64,000 nucleotides of DNA, taken from Cricetomys ansorgei. Taxonomy: Eukaryota > Chordata > Mammalia > Rodentia > Nesomyidae. Below the pieces are notes generated by a model. It was given only the letters and a program-made list of their open reading frames with translations. It did not search any database and was not told the origin of the DNA. Position 1 is the first letter of the stretch; every line of letters begins with the position of its first letter. The stretch lies in the NCBI GenBank assembly GCA_026225945.1, contig JAMJFZ010000320.1, positions 12,090,001 to 12,154,000 on the forward strand, in the 5' to 3' direction. Shown here in pieces: positions 1 through 12,985 of this stretch. The position numbers were made by a program, and so were the translations under genes.

Positions 1-1721
1 AAACCTGGCGTTTTAATCCTAAGAGAACACAGTTTGTGTAGCATCAAAAATAGTAACAAAGACCATCAGCCTTGACCTGGACCTTCGAGCAGTTCTGAGA
101 TATAGCAGCTTTGCTTGCGGAAAAGGGAGGAGAGGGGCTCCTTTGTATCTTTATATAGGGCAATTCCATATTTTGGTCCAATCTTAAGGCTTTGCAATTC
201 ATTTGAGGGAGTCCTCTGGGTTATCCCAGATGACAAAAGAAACGAATCCCTTACAACAGCTCCAGCGCACATTTAACCTTCTTGCTGGGTATGGACGAGT
301 GTTTTGTTTTTTTCAGTTTAAGGTTACCGGCTTTTTGACCCTGTAGACCTTGTACGCACGGCCTAGTATTACAAAGCTTCATTACATGTCATGTGGTTTT
401 TATCTGCTGTCAAGAAAAACAAAAACCAAAACCCTCAGTGATCTATAGGAAGCTTCCAGTTGATGAAATGTTTCAGGAATTTTCCCATAGAAGTCCTGTG
501 GCCCAGGAAGAGAGGCACAAAGCCTTCCTACGAAAGCCCAACTGTGAATTTCACATAGCTTGTGTCCTAGGGGACACTGGTGCACTGGATGCGTGCAGGT
601 TGGGGGAAGGAGTGGGGTGTGCTGTCTCCCAGGCTCACCTGGTCCTGGAGGCCACTTCCAGAGAGCGCTTCACAGCAATGGCGTTTCTGGTTTGGGGAAC
701 ATCACGTTGGGTGACTCTGAGCCTGTTCCCGTCATTTGTATCGACACTAAATTTACCTTTTAGTATTTTCAGTTTCAGGTGGCAGGGAGGCGAATAGAGA
801 AAGAGTAGAGTAGAACAAACTGAGGCTTATGTATTAGTTACTTTGGTTGTTGCTCTGATAAAAGCTTAGGGAACGAAGGGTTCCCCTTGGCGCACAGTGT
901 GTCACGAGAGGAAAAAGATAGCATCAAGAACATGAGGCAGCTGGTCACACTACATCCGCCATCAGGAAGCACAGAGAAGTGGGTGTTGTCCTTTGCTGGA
1001 TTGCTCTTTTTTCCCTCTCAGGTAGTGTGAGACCCCCATCCATGGAATAGAATGACCCACATTCAGGGTGAGTCACTCCTCAGTTAAACCTGTCTGGAAG
1101 CATCCTCACAGACTTACCCAGAGGTGTGTCTCCTTCTGCGGTTCTAAATTCAGTCAAGTTGACAGCACAGGTTAATCATCCTAGACTGTTGTTTTACGTT
1201 AGTTTGTTCCTGTAAGTCAGCAGCACCGAGCCTACTCTGTTTTAGAGTACTGTGCCCACAGTACTGTGGAATCCGATTTCTGTTATCCCACCAACTAGCT
1301 GGGCCTGGAATAATTGTCAATCTCTGTAGATCGGGCTTCCCAAACTCTACCTGAGCAGTGACGTCTTAGGAGAGAGAGCAGCACTGTTACAGTTAGAAGA
1401 GAAGGATGTGTTTGAGACCAGAAGTCTGAGACTTAGAAATATATTTAGCTTTTATTAACCCTCATGAGTGTTGGGGAATTGTAAAGTTGTGGCCATGAAC
1501 CCCGCGAGCTGTAGTCGTCTTCCTGAGAGGGGCCTCTAAGAAAAGGCAGCATGTGTAACCAAGGAATTTGGACACTTGCCTTCTCTAGTTCACTCGGCGC
1601 TAAGTTGATGTGGGTAGACTGGAAATGTGGTGATGCATTCCCTATGGGAGTATCAGGCGTGCTTTAAGAACCGGGGAAGGATTTTATGTAATAGTTTTGA
1701 ATGTTAAAACACTTTTCTTTT

Positions 1722-1798
1722 TGCCAGACGAGGCACTGAACTCAGATCCTTGCGCATACTAAGTGGGCACTCTGCCACTGAGCTATGAACTCAGCCCT
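1722..1798 (-). mobile_element. ID/B4-type SINE fragment
   Basis: On the minus strand it reads CATAGCTCAGTGGCAGAGTG followed by a TTCA-type B box, the tRNA-derived head of ID and B4 elements. Confidence 0.65.
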
Positions 1799-2959
1799 TT
1801 TATTTAAACAGCATTAAAAGCTTTACCTCTCCCCACTAGACCCTTGCTAGTCCTTAGTTCTCTATAAGGAGCATGTTTGCAGGCTCTGGTATATTTAGCC
1901 ATGCTCATTCTTCTGTCACTTGCAATTCTGCAGTTCCTTCCTCTTCTGTGTGCAGAGTGTGGTGGGGCCGAAATTGGTTCGGGAACGTGTAGGGAATGTT
2001 GAAGCCATGGTGCTGGAAGTCAGCCACGTGGGAGACGGAGTCTCCTCTTCCCTGAGATTTTTGTGGCTGAATGTGGGCTCTGAAAGGACTAAACTAGAGG
2101 GACAGAAATGACAAAATACAGAGAACATGGTCAGCCAACTGTGTGGTAGCATGTGATACTACTCTGCAATCAGTAGATGCCAAGCAAACCAAAGCTCAGG
2201 GAACTAGCACATTGGAGTCAACCATACTGTGACCAGGAATAGGGCGCATCAGGGATGTGTAGGGACGAAGGTAGTGTTGTGAGAACGTTGGGGAGGTTTA
2301 ACCAGATTCTGCTCCCGACTCTCCACTCTGACCTGTGTCAGCGTGTGGCTCTGGGCCCGCTGGGTTCACTTCCCGATCTTCTCATCCATTTAATGAAATT
2401 TAATTTTTTAAGGTTCTTCTCCTTCTGTTTCTCATTTTTCTCTAACTGAAAGAGGCCTCAATCTATTTGACTCTGACACTGTGAGGATAAATGGCAATAG
2501 ATGAAAACATGAACATGCAGAGAGCCTTTAAGACTGAACAGTAATGCCTTCTCCGGCTACTCTTTCATTGGCAGGGTGGCGTCGCTGCCTACATGTAGAT
2601 CCAGCCAATTGGCTCTGAGCCGAAGTTGAAATGTACGGCAAACGTCCCTGATTGAATTTTTTAAAGTAGCATTTCAAGCCCTATAGTCCTTTCACATTAA
2701 TGCTTGCCACAACAGAATGGATGGATTAACACTGCTGGGGTTCCTTTATTCATATCTGCTCTCCACTGGCGTAAGTCCTGGAGAATCAACCAAGCCATAA
2801 AGCCAAAGGTGGGTAGATACCTAGAGATTATTATTGTTTCTCTCATCCTTTTTGTAATGGATGGTATATTGAATCAATCTCATTTTTGAACAGTTAGAAA
2901 GTAAGCAGTTTGAATTTTCTCAAATTCAAAAAGATAGATTTACTACATTTAATAAATAT

Positions 2960-3235
2960 GTGCAGTCATCTATCTGTAGCTGAGGGAGGTTAGTTCTACA
3001 AGCCTATGTGGATTCACAAAGCCGCTGACACTCAAGTCTCTTCCGCAAAATGATACAGCATTTGCATAAGTTATCTACATACACTATATCCTGCGCACTT
3101 TATATCCGCAAACAATGCCAATGCTACGTAAATGCTTCCTGTAGTGTACTGTTTGGGAAATAGACACAGAAAAGAGTCCATATATGTTCCACTGAGATGC
3201 AGTTTTTCCTACACATACAGAATCACTAATAGAGG
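2960..3235 (+). mobile_element. ancient Tigger-like DNA transposon relic
   Basis: A diverged match in order to the non-autonomous Tigger-family sequence known across placental mammals: CTCAAGTCTCTT, then AATGATACAGCATTTGCATA, then AATGCTACGTAAATGCT, then a TGTTTGGGAAATA-type segment. The family name is from memory. Confidence 0.55.
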
Positions 3236-3299
3236 CAGCTAATTGTATTTACATACCCCTCCAAAATAACTAAGATAGCAATCACATTTAGGGGTATGG

Positions 3300-3515
3300 T
3301 CTTTGCATTCAGACTAGGTCATATGTAGGGGTGTGGTCTTCGCTGTCAGCCTAGTTTCGAATCCAAGGTTGGTTCTTAGCTTCATAGTTTGAGCAAGAAT
3401 ACCACTGATCCTTGGTTCCTTGTCTATAACAAAGAGATAATAGTAGTGCCCACCTCCTGTGGTTGCTGTAAAGATTCAATGAGGCATGCGTGCCTACTTT
3501 ACGACTTATGTTTTC
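3300..3515 (+). mobile_element. MIR SINE
   Basis: Ordered MIR landmarks are present: a TTCGAATCC B box, the decayed serine-tRNA-like body, TTGGTTCCTTGTCTATAA, AGATAATAGTAGTGCCCACC and GGTTGCTGTAAAGATT. It is strongly diverged, as expected for a pan-mammalian SINE. Confidence 0.8.
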
Positions 3516-4014
3516 AATAAATCATAATTAACCTTGCAGTTAGTCATAAAGTAATCCTGCTAAAGACGTAGAGAACAGTATTTGATACAATGTTCTTGTC
3601 ACCAGTCCCTGAGTCAGGATTTATATCTCTGGCTTTAGTTCCCATCATAAGTTTAGTGCTTCTGTATTCCACATCTGAGAGAAAAAGTGCAATGCTGTAC
3701 AAATGCATGCCTGCATTTATTGTGTGTCCACTGTGAGCCATGTACAGGCCCCTGTTCTCTAAGAGCCAGGATCGAGTTGGGTCACAAACACGTAATTACA
3801 CTGAAATCATACCCATGCTATGAGGTTGTCCCAGTACCCAGCAGGACGGGGTCTCCCAGAGGAGGAGTACTTGGCTGGAAGGTGAATATTCACTTTGTGA
3901 GAATATGTGGTAAGTTTGGGGGCATGACAACTCAGTAACTCACTTGAGAAGGATGAGCCTGAGGCACTAGGCGGGCATCTGCAATAAGCAAAGAAAAAAA
4001 AAAAAAGTCATTTA

Positions 4015-4150
4015 TGTGTGCAATCAGCCTTCCACTCCACATGCTCTGTATCCATGGGTTTAACCAGCCCCAGATCAAAAATGCTCTGAGAAGAATTGAC
4101 TCTGTACACAACATATACCGCCTGAATTTTCTTGTCATGATCCCCAAATC
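4015..4150 (-). mobile_element. Tigger-like terminal fragment
   Basis: TGTATCCATGGGTTTAACCA followed by GATCAAAAATGCTC resembles the reverse complement of the other end of the family seen at 2,960-3,235. It may be a second insertion of the same family. Confidence 0.5.
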
Positions 4151-4401
4151 AATATCGTGGTGAGATATTTGGATGAAATGGGCATTTGCTCAGTATTTCA
4201 AGTCATCTAGAGATGGCATAGAGACACAGGAAGGTGTTCACGGGTGACATACAAATAATAGCCCATTTTCTGTAAGACACTTGAGGGTCCTAAGTTCAGT
4301 GCAAATACAGAGGGATGGCTGTACCGAGCTTACTGCGTCAAAGAATGGGCGTGTCCATTTAGGAAAGATTTTCAACTGCAAGGCTCTTAAGGAGGTCTTG
4401 G

Positions 4402-4446
4402 ATTTGGTGAGCTCCCATTTGGTGAGCTCCCATTTGGTGAGATCCA
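4402..4446. repeat. 15-bp tandem triplicate
   Basis: Three head-to-tail copies of ATTTGGTGAGCTCCC. The last copy differs near its end. It is a small local duplication in the Anks1b intron. Confidence 0.9.
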
Positions 4447-6147
4447 AGGTTTCATGAGCCAGTAAAAAAAAATATTTACTGAAGCTTCCAGTGCTTCAAC
4501 GTCAGCTGTTGAAGAAGAGGAAGAAGATGAGATCTGGGAAGTCTCTCTCTCATTTCCTTGCCAAGTAACTCAAGGTTATCTTAGTGGTCCTGTCCCCCTA
4601 GGGTAGATGTGAGAGGCCATACTTGGCCAGCAACCTCAGAAGGTGAATCCATGAGTTGACTCCATGCCGCCATGTGAGGCCTCTATGGAAAACCTGGCCT
4701 GTTACCAAGAAGCTAGTCATGACTTGGCAAGGATGCCAAGCCTTCTGTACTCGGGGTGAGGCATGACATTAAACCTTAACAGATGCCGTGGGATGCTCTG
4801 CCACCTTCTAAAGTATTGTCTTTGAAGAATGTACAATGGCATGCAAAAGCTGTTCATGATACAGCATTACATGAAGAGCAGCTTATAAAAATGCACATAA
4901 AAGATTGTCCTGACTTGGTATTTAAATTCACATATATAAATATTCATATAGTTTATGAAGTACATGAGTGTATATGCAAACGTAAAAAGAAAACACAACA
5001 GAATATACCAGTAGCCATATCCTGACAGTGGAATTTCACAGGCGATCTTAATTTTCTTCCATATTCTCTGTATCTCCAACACTGTCAACATGGACTCCTA
5101 TTATACTTAGGGTGGGAAAGTAATTTCCTTTCTCTTTCAGTTAGCAAAAATCAGCTCCAAAGAAGGAATCCGCATGGTGGCTAGTTAGTGTGTCAGTCGT
5201 GGTCCGGATAAGTCTCTTGGCAGAAGTCCTCCTGTTGATTTCTAGATGCTGAAGATCATGATCAGGCAGTATGTGCTTCTATAAACTACTTGGGTAGTTC
5301 CTAGGGGGTACTTGGGAAAACTGGCTACAGGTAAAGCTAAAGAGATGTCAATGGAATCTGTGAATATGCCCAGAATATTCTCAGTTATTTTTGCCTCTGG
5401 ACGTGGGTGAAGCACGTTGTAGATGAAGCTTACCCGAGCCTTTAAAACAAGAACCGTAGCAAAACTGAGACAAAGAGAGCTATGGCTTCTGTTTGAAGGC
5501 CATACTGAAATCTCAGACAGGCGACTCTTCCCTCCATCCCCAGGCCATCGTGTTGCTGGCTTTTGTTCAGCATCGGTTCGTTCGTTCTTTCTGTGGGAAA
5601 AAGATAAAACGAAGGAACTGTCCCTAACCACCCATGGTGGATTCATCTTGAGCCTAAGGGGCAACTCCTTTATCGAAGGGACTTAACTGCAGCTTCGTTC
5701 TTCACTTGACCCAACCCTTTTTGGGAACCACCCATATACTGAGCCCCTAGACTTGCAAAGGTGAAGGAGACTGGTACCCTCAAGGTACTCAGTTAACTAG
5801 GGAATCAGAGCTACAAAAGCAAAATGCCATACGGTGGCAGAAGTATGCCCAAGGAGTGAGGGGCTACAAGAAAAAAGACCCTAACTTAGCCAAGGGGGAC
5901 AGGAGAGGAGATTCAGAGCAAGCCTTGAGGAGGTCAGTGCCTAGACAGTACCTCCAAAGAGGAGCAGTAACTCATCAAGTATGGGTGGCAGACAAGGAAA
6001 GGGTGCGCACTGGGTGAAATGCTCAGCCATTGGAATAGTTCTGAGGAGAGGGCTGTTGAGCTGGGGAGCTTTTCGGGGGCGTCTTAGGGGCTCACGAATG
6101 TTAAGCAATGTCTCCGTCGCTGAGCTGCACCCAGCATTCTTCTTTCT

Positions 6148-6312
6148 TACTACTTTGAAACAGGATCTCACTGGTTGCCCACACTAGCCTTGAACTCCTT
6201 CTGTAGCCCAGGCAGGCCTTAAACTTGCAGTCTCCCTGCCTCAGCTTCTTGATTAACTAGAACTGAAGGCCCACGTTATCTAGGGTTGCAGGTCTGTACC
6301 TCCAGGCCCAGC
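6148..6312 (-). mobile_element. old B1-like SINE
   Basis: AAACAGGATCTCACTGGTTG, then GCCTTGAACTCCTT, then CTCCCTGCCTCAGCTTCTTG is the reverse complement of a diverged B1/proto-B1. Confidence 0.65.
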
Positions 6313-7609
6313 TGGAATAATATTTTCTAAGATGGCATCAGCCTAAGATGACATCATTGCCTCTTGAACCACTAACTGGAGGACTGTTGCAGTCCGTGAG
6401 GCCTTTGCATAATGTTTAGCATGGCTTCAGCTGCACATATCCCTCTGGGTACCTAGTATCTCTTTCTCATTGACTGTATCAGTAGCTGACTGGGTGAAGG
6501 ACTGACAGCAGCTTCTCCTCAGACAATCCTGGAGCTCCCGGGATAGAAGGAGGCCAAGAGACCACTGGGACCACACCCTCTTCTCAGTCGGGTGACCCTG
6601 GCGTGTGTGATAAGGGAAGTCATACCTGATGTACTCTAGCCATGCAGAAAATCTCAGGGCTTTGCTCGTGGTCTGTGCCGCTGGCGCACACTTCTCCAGC
6701 TGACCTGCGGCTAGTCGTGACGCCTGCGTTCCTCTGCCCTTGCCTCGCAGGTGCGGGCACAGTCCCTACCCACAAGTGTCAGATCTGAACCTCTTCCTGG
6801 TTGCGGGGTCCCTGTGCTGACCTCAGGAAGTGCTCCTGTTAAGGAGTACTGAAGCCAGGTCTGGGTCTACAGCTTCCAGTGCTGTAGACCCAACACATTG
6901 TTCCATGGTCCCAGTCATGAAAAGGTGGCGTCTGTTCTTCTAATACTAAGGGAAAGTGCAGCTAGACGTGTCAGAATGGTCTGCTCCTGAGGAGCGGCTT
7001 CCCTACCTGACTAGGGGGCTCTTCCCTGTGGGGTCCTTCCCAGTTCAGCTCACTTTCCTTCTTGTCTTATTCATCTTGTCAGGAGTGGACTAAACAAAGT
7101 AGCCTCTTTGGTAAATGTTAGTGGGTGTTTGGCCATGCTGCCACGCTTCATTCTATACAAGACTAAGCCAGCCCCCAGTAATAGATATAATAGCCCTGAA
7201 TGTAGGGGACACGGAAATGTGACCTGGGGAAAATGCTGACTAGAATACCAAACGTCCTAGAATATCAAAATTCTAGTACCGACCAACAGCACACAGCTCT
7301 GCATGGCTATCAGAACTGAGCCGTTCTGAACTTCCAGAGGTCAAGGTGAATGACATGATTTCTCTGAAAGGAAAGTATGCCCCTTCCTCACAGAAAACAA
7401 ATCCTCAGTGAGACGTAAGTCGGAAAGGGCATCCTTCCCCCTGGTTCCCAGGAAGTGATATTGTGTACCTAGTCTCCACTGGCGCCTATACAATGAATCT
7501 CCACAACATGGAGTCTTGTGGGAGTGATGAGTGTGGGGTCAAGACACCAGCACATTCATGAAAGAAACAAAGCCGGATATCCCAGTTACATAACAACACT
7601 TGCTGAGCC

Positions 7610-7800
7610 GAAGTCATTCTTGATTTGAACCTGACACGGCCACTTGGTAGCTGTGTAAACCTAGCCGATTTTATCAATGTCCGTGATCCTGATTTCCTCA
7701 TATGTGAAAGGGAGATGATAATTTACCCAGTGTAAGACATTGTGAGGGTCACATAGTCCACAGACAGTCCAGAGCCTACTCCCTGGGACACTAACAGTCC
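7610..7800 (+). mobile_element. MIR SINE
   Basis: CACTTGGTAGCTGTGTAAAC, then GATTTCCTCATATGTGAAAG and GAGATGATAATTTACCCA follow the MIR consensus order. Confidence 0.75.
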
Positions 7801-7825
7801 TGGAGCAGTTGCTGAGATTTATATG

Positions 7826-7912
7826 GTGGTGATCCTGATGGTGCTGATGGTGCTGATGATGAGGATGGTGATGAGGAGGCGGAGGAGGAAGAAGAAGGGG
7901 AGGAGGAGGATA
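7826..7912. repeat. impure triplet tract (GGT/GAT to GGA/GAA)
   Basis: Short TGATGG and GATGAGGA units grade into GGAGGAAGAAGAAGG units. It is purine-rich on the plus strand and has no coding support. Confidence 0.8.
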
Positions 7913-8469
7913 CTTTATTGAAGCGGAGGAGATACAGTGCAATCCAAGATCACAGGTGATTCGACTGTTGCTAGGTACCAACCCCACACAACCGTGAGAG
8001 TGGACAGACAGTGTCCACAGGTGAAAGTTCAGAGTGACATTTTCTCAGTGGGACTTGACGGAAGTTAGACTGTAGATGACTTGACTCTTTTTTTCCTCTA
8101 CTCGGGGGAGAGTCTTGGAGCTTGCTGATAAAAGGAAGCACTGGGTATTTTAAATTTTAACTGAGCAGATGTTAGGATTGAAATCTAACGCTGAAACTGA
8201 AGACAAGACTCATGACCAAATACATGGCCAGCCTGCTGGTACATGGAGGTGAGTCAGGCTGACACCTGCACACAAGTCCTGGATCTTGCTGGAAAACCGT
8301 TCCCACCCCTCTCGTCCAAAGAAGGAAGAAGAGGAACAGAACCCCAAGGGGGAAGCATGAAGAATGAATAGGATGGACAGAAACATCCAAGTAGATAAGT
8401 GCGTTTAAACTGAAAAAACTGTTCATCTTCATTTAAACGAAGTTCAGAACACAAAAGGAAGTTTGAGGA

Positions 8470-8548
8470 AAGCCATCCACGGTGGAGGTACGGCTCCGTG
8501 AGAGAGCACTTGCTAAGCAGGCACAAGGCTCGGAGTGTGATCCTCAAT
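8470..8548 (+). mobile_element. ID-type SINE
   Basis: GTGAGAGAGCACTTGCTAAG followed by a GTGTGATCCTCA B-box region gives the tRNA-derived ID body. A short reverse B1 piece (CCTCTGCTTCCCGAGCACTC) follows at about 8,625-8,678. Confidence 0.65.
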
Positions 8549-9084
8549 GTTTGCAGATGGAGGAGAGGAAAGGGAAAGAGAACAGAGAGACGTCATCCAC
8601 GAGCTTACTAGCCATGATAGGACCTCCTCATGCCTCTGCTTCCCGAGCACTCAGATCACAGGTGTGCCCCAGCGTGCCCGCTTCTACATAGCCTTTGACC
8701 AGTTCTTTGCAGTGTGGCTTCCCAGTATTCCACTGCATGCCACCGTGTGCTATATGAGATGTCCATGAAATGTTTATACGTTGTCATGAGTGCTCCTGTA
8801 CACAATGTCATCAAACCCTTGAGCCTAGCAGATTCTCAAGCTAAGTGGAGAAGTCCACTTACTAACATTTTCCACTCCTTGAGTGCCAGGACTTTTCCTG
8901 GAGGGGACAGACTGCCTACAGTCTATGTTACGGTTTCTCTAGAATCAAACCAAAGGATGTGCCAGGTCAGCCTCGAGACTAGGATGCAGGACAATGGTAT
9001 ACATCGCTTTGCTTCTCTGTGATCCTCCTTTGCTGCTGAGAAGAATCTCAGTGGGACATTTGGCTCCCACCAAATGGTACAGAG

Positions 9085-9235
9085 CATTTTTCATGATGCA
9101 TGGTACGCAGTCAGTGATAAATGTTGGCCCACATTGTCATTGAGTTCAATACTCTTATGAGTCTTAAAATGATCCGGTAAGGTAGATGACTATGTACGAT
9201 AAGATAACTGAGGATCAGAGTAAGCTCTTTCTAAT
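9085..9235 (-). mobile_element. MIR SINE fragment
   Basis: GATAAGATAACTGAGGATCA corresponds to the reverse of the MIR segment for stretches like GTTTCCTCATCTG. It is diverged. Confidence 0.5.
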
Positions 9236-9364
9236 AATTACCCCCACAACAATAGCAAATAAACAATGCACACGCACGGTACTGTCTTTCACTGGTCTTG
9301 TAAGGTAGAAGACATCCAAGGCCACCTGCCATATGTCTCGAGAGATTTATGGTGGACAGGTGAA

Positions 9365-9440
9365 CTGGAGATTGCACCTATGGCCTTGAATGTGCTAGAT
9401 AAGCATTCTACAACCGAGTTACATCCTCAGTCCCAGGCGA
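9365..9440 (-). mobile_element. ID-type SINE
   Basis: TGTGCTAGATAAGCATTCTA followed by CCGAGTTACATCCTCAGTCC is the reverse of an ID core. Confidence 0.65.
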
Positions 9441-10469
9441 CTATCTTCTCATAAGCTACAAGATGCAGGAGGAGCCTAGGTCACAACTAGGTAGCATCTA
9501 ACAGTTGGGAGGGAACAAATATAAAGCTAACTGAATTCCAGTTTATGCCCCTAAGTGGCAAAATAGGCAAATAAAGTGAGAGCCTGGCCACACTGATTTC
9601 AAAGGTTCAAAGCATGTGTGAAGGAATAACTGTGAGCTTTGACAGGGCCAGACCCCAGACTTCAACCTCCTGGTAGCCAGGGCTAGGGTGGGATGGATCC
9701 AGGATTGGGCTCCCACGTCAAGCACAGTCCACCACAACAGCTCAGAGACTGGAGGCTCCACTGGGGCTCCCCTCAGATTGCCTTCCTTTGCTAGTTATTG
9801 TATCCAGTTATAAGAGTGTGTAATGAGCACGGTACAAGATAGGAACATAAAAGAGCATCTGCTTACTTATCCTCGTGATGCTCTACGTCCATAATTCAGG
9901 CTGGACTCTGAGGTCCTGCACTTTGTTCCACAGTATCTGGCGTTTCAGTTGGGACAGCTTGGATAGTTGTAGACATCAGGACGGCTCAACTTATGGTCTG
10001 CCTAGGCCTAGGTTTTCCTCCATGTAGTGTGTGCTGGATGGCACCTTAAGTCTAGGGGCTAGGCTGGGAAACGTGGGGTAGCTGGACTCATCCAGTATCC
10101 GTCCTCACCAGGCAGCACCTTCCCCTAGCTCACTCAGCATCCACGCACAGTGTCCTCAAGAGTGGCCAGACTTCACACAGCGCTGAGTCCCAGAGCGAGT
10201 GCTGCAAGAGGCCCAGACTGGGGCTGCATGACTCCTCACAGTCTGCACAGCAGGGAAACTGCCTTTACATTACTCATGGCAATTAACATATTAATATAAT
10301 GAATATCCTTAATGTATAATTAAGCCCTGCTACAATCTGGTTTTCCGTTTTGTCCTTACAGTGTCCAGTTCTCAGAAAAACAATTCTCTTTCCATTGTAC
10401 ACAGTGGGGGAAATGACACAGGGGAGGCGGGCAGAGTGACCCTGCAAAAACCACACTGGAGCATTTACA

Positions 10470-10543
10470 CTCAGGTTGAGGGTGTGGGTCCACGGTAGAG
10501 CATCTGCCACCCCAGGGCCCTGCGTTCTATCCCTGGCCAGAAG
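10470..10543 (+). mobile_element. ID-type SINE
   Basis: GGTGTGGGTCCACGGTAGAG, then GCCCTGCGTTCTATCCCTGG shows the ID A and B boxes. Confidence 0.7.
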
Positions 10544-11971
10544 AGAGAAGGGCGGGGAGAGGGGGGTAGAAAGCAAGAAAAAATGAAGGAATGAGTAAAC
10601 ATAAGCCCTCAGGCTCTACATGATCACACCTGCTCCCTGCTGGGTCCCGGCCCACTGAGGCAGACACTGCGGCTCTCACTGCAGGCCTCAGCGCCCATGG
10701 GCCCCTCCCTCACGGCCAGCATCCCCACCTCAAACACTGGAGCTACAGAAAAGGCAGAAAGGTAACAATAGCCAACTCTTTACCAAATCACAAAAGAAGA
10801 GCATTCTAAAGCGTGCTTTAAAAAAGCAAGACACCCATCACCTTGCACTGAGGAGGCCGAGGCAGGACACCTGGCACAGTTCAAAGCCAATTGAGGGCTG
10901 GGTGGTCTGGTCTCCCTTTCTTCCTTGGGAGGTTTCCTAATACCAGTCGCTCACTGTGTGGAGTGGAAACGGCAAAACCTCTAACCATTTATCATGCAGA
11001 AGCTGTTGGCTTCCCGTGGTAACCCACGGTAACCACGCGAAGGCCTCCCTTGCTCAAATGAGCAGCTCTGACTTCCATCTGAAGACGCCGTCACCTTACA
11101 CAGCTCTCGCTTCTGGGAACTTGTCTGAGGCCAGTGATAATTTGCACTCCAAGCTCACTGCACACACGTGTAGAGGCTGCGTGTTAGATTCTCGGCAGAC
11201 CCGGCGCACAAGTGTCTGCTGCATGCAGACACCAGTCACCTTCCACAGGATAACTTCCACAAGAACGGCAATGTCCCTCTGCAATGACACCAAGGAAGTC
11301 AGAAGCCCATCTGTCCTCCCCCAGATCCCACCAGCACTAAGGCAGCGTTGACGATGCGCGCCAGGTGTAGGCAGAGGAAAGGGCTCAGCCCTCTCTGTGC
11401 AGTGATGGTGAGAGCTGCCTCCCAGTCTTCCTCCACTAACATTGGTTGGTATGTTGCCAATTCACTTGTCCGACTCATCTGTGGATGCAAACGTGGCTTA
11501 GTGTTCACTTCGGGGAAGTGTGTGGCTTAACTATGCAAGGGGCAGTGTCTCAGCATCAAATGGCCATCTGAGAGGAGCTCAGAGATTGCTTCAATCTCTG
11601 TCAAACCCAGTTCTCAACGCCATAGGCATTGCCCCACTTGGTTCTAAGACCGTAACAGTTGATAGGCTTTGACATAAATCTGGTTGGTCCAGAGCTGGTG
11701 AGCCTCTTCCCCATGTCCTCGGAAGGCCATCTGTGCGGTCCATCCTCACTTCGTGCTGAGGACGCAGTCCCTAACACTTCTCCCAGCATGTTAGGAAGGA
11801 GTGGAGGGCAACAAGAGCAGCAAGACACAGTGTGCTTTCCACAGAAGCAGAACGCAGCCTGTGATTTTGAGAAACCATAAAGACACACTGTAGGGACAGC
11901 CACAGAACGAAAGACTTGAGATAGGCAGCGGCTGCTCTCCACTGGTACAGCAGCACTGGGAAACTTCCCAG

Positions 11972-12042
11972 GCTAGGGGTGTGGCCCAACGTAGAGCATC
12001 TGCCAAGCAAGCATGAGGCCACAGGTTCAATCTCCAGGCACA
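11972..12042 (+). mobile_element. ID-type SINE
   Basis: GGTGTGGCCCAACGTAGAGC, then GCCAAGCAAGCATGAGGCC, then a GTTCAATC B box. Confidence 0.75.
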
Positions 12043-12817
12043 GAAGTTCTGCATGGACCCGTAGGCACCCAAGTTCTATGATGCGCTCGGGTCCCCCCTT
12101 TGACCGGCTGATGTCGTATTGTCCCTGGGGGAAGCTGCATGTGACAGAAATCAAAAAAAATAAGTATATGAAGAAGGGCAAAGACGAGAACTGGTCTGAG
12201 AAAAGAATGTGCCTCCCCGAGACAGCGCAGCACCCTGGCCTGACAAACTCTCCTGTCTCTTGGTGATTTGGTGATAAAATATGGTGAACCTTTGGGGAGT
12301 ACAGAATCCTCAAGAAACAGACAGATAATTGGCCCTGTTTGAGTGGTGTTTGCGTGCTCTCCGCTGTGACTGTCAGACTCCACACCAGCATGACTCATGC
12401 CTTTCCCCCAGGCCTAGATTACATTAGATGAGTTTCGGCCTCCTATGGAGCATGTGGGATCATCTGCGCAGGTGTGGCAGAGGCCCTCCAAACACAGGGA
12501 CAATACCACTCCTCACCCTTTTCCCCTCCAAGCCCCTGTGAGCACAGACGCCACCCCCAGGAGCACCTGGGGCTGGTCGGCTGCATGGGGACCCTGTTTC
12601 TAGGAGACTCGTGTGGAACCAGCAATATGGTTCCACACAAGGATGCTACCTCGGTGACTAATGAATTCCCCGGGTGCCCTGTTCTTACAGATCTTCACTG
12701 AGTCACCGCAGCTTCAAGTGGAGTAGTTCGAGGTCCACACCAGCTCTTGTCAGCCAGCCATTCATTGCCATCCACTGTGTGCCTGTAGTAAATGTTTCTT
12801 GTTTGTTTCTCCTACAG

Positions 12818-12985
12818 AATTTAGCCTATGAAATCATCCTAACACTGGGACAGGCATTTGAGGTCGCTTACCAGCTAGCTCTACAAGCAAGGAAAGGGGG
12901 GCATTCCTCCACGCTTCCAGAAAGCTTTGAAAACAAGCCCTCCAAACCCATCCCCAAGCCCCGCGTTAGCATTCGCAAGTCAGTG
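12818..12985 (+). CDS. Anks1b: Anks1b penultimate coding exon (PTB C-terminal helix and tail)
   Basis: The exon has 56 codons in phase 0 at both ends. It begins [20 protein letters not shown] and ends SIRKSV. The first 25 residues or so match the long C-terminal helix that closes the PTB fold of ANKS1B; PTB domains bind NPxY-like or related peptides. The following basic, proline-rich stretch ([10 protein letters not shown] type) is the family's C-terminal linker. The acceptor is a pyrimidine tract with CCTACAG at 12,811-12,817, and the donor is GTAAGT from 12,986. An open frame running in from upstream is intronic, so its methionine at 12,674 is not a start. The exon joins in frame to the terminal exon at 16,431 (or 16,428). 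Confidence 0.95.

Larger units (their letters stand above)
1..12817 (+). other. Anks1b: Anks1b intron (partial), no exon found
   Basis: This is intronic sequence upstream of the penultimate coding exon. I looked for the preceding PTB exon and did not find it. The stretch holds old repeats (MIR, Tigger-like and L2-like pieces), several ID/B1 fragments, a 15-bp tandem triplicate at 4,402-4,446 and a purine-rich triplet tract near 7,826. The remainder is unique sequence with no recognisable gene. Open frames here, the longest being about 140 codons on the minus strand at 5,242-5,664, resemble no protein I know and lack support. Confidence 0.8.

Noticed and set aside
5242..5664. 140-codon minus-strand frame in the Anks1b intron
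   Set aside because: No family resemblance, no splice or promoter support, and an overlapping opposite-strand frame of similar quality.
11771..12391. 206-codon minus-strand frame
   Set aside because: It crosses an ID SINE and shows no domain or composition typical of a protein; overlapping frames on both strands are equally open.
1..12817. Search for the preceding Anks1b PTB exon (ending in a HVFTAFDV-type sequence)
   Set aside because: No matching text found in any frame on the plus strand, so the exon is presumed to lie upstream of the window.
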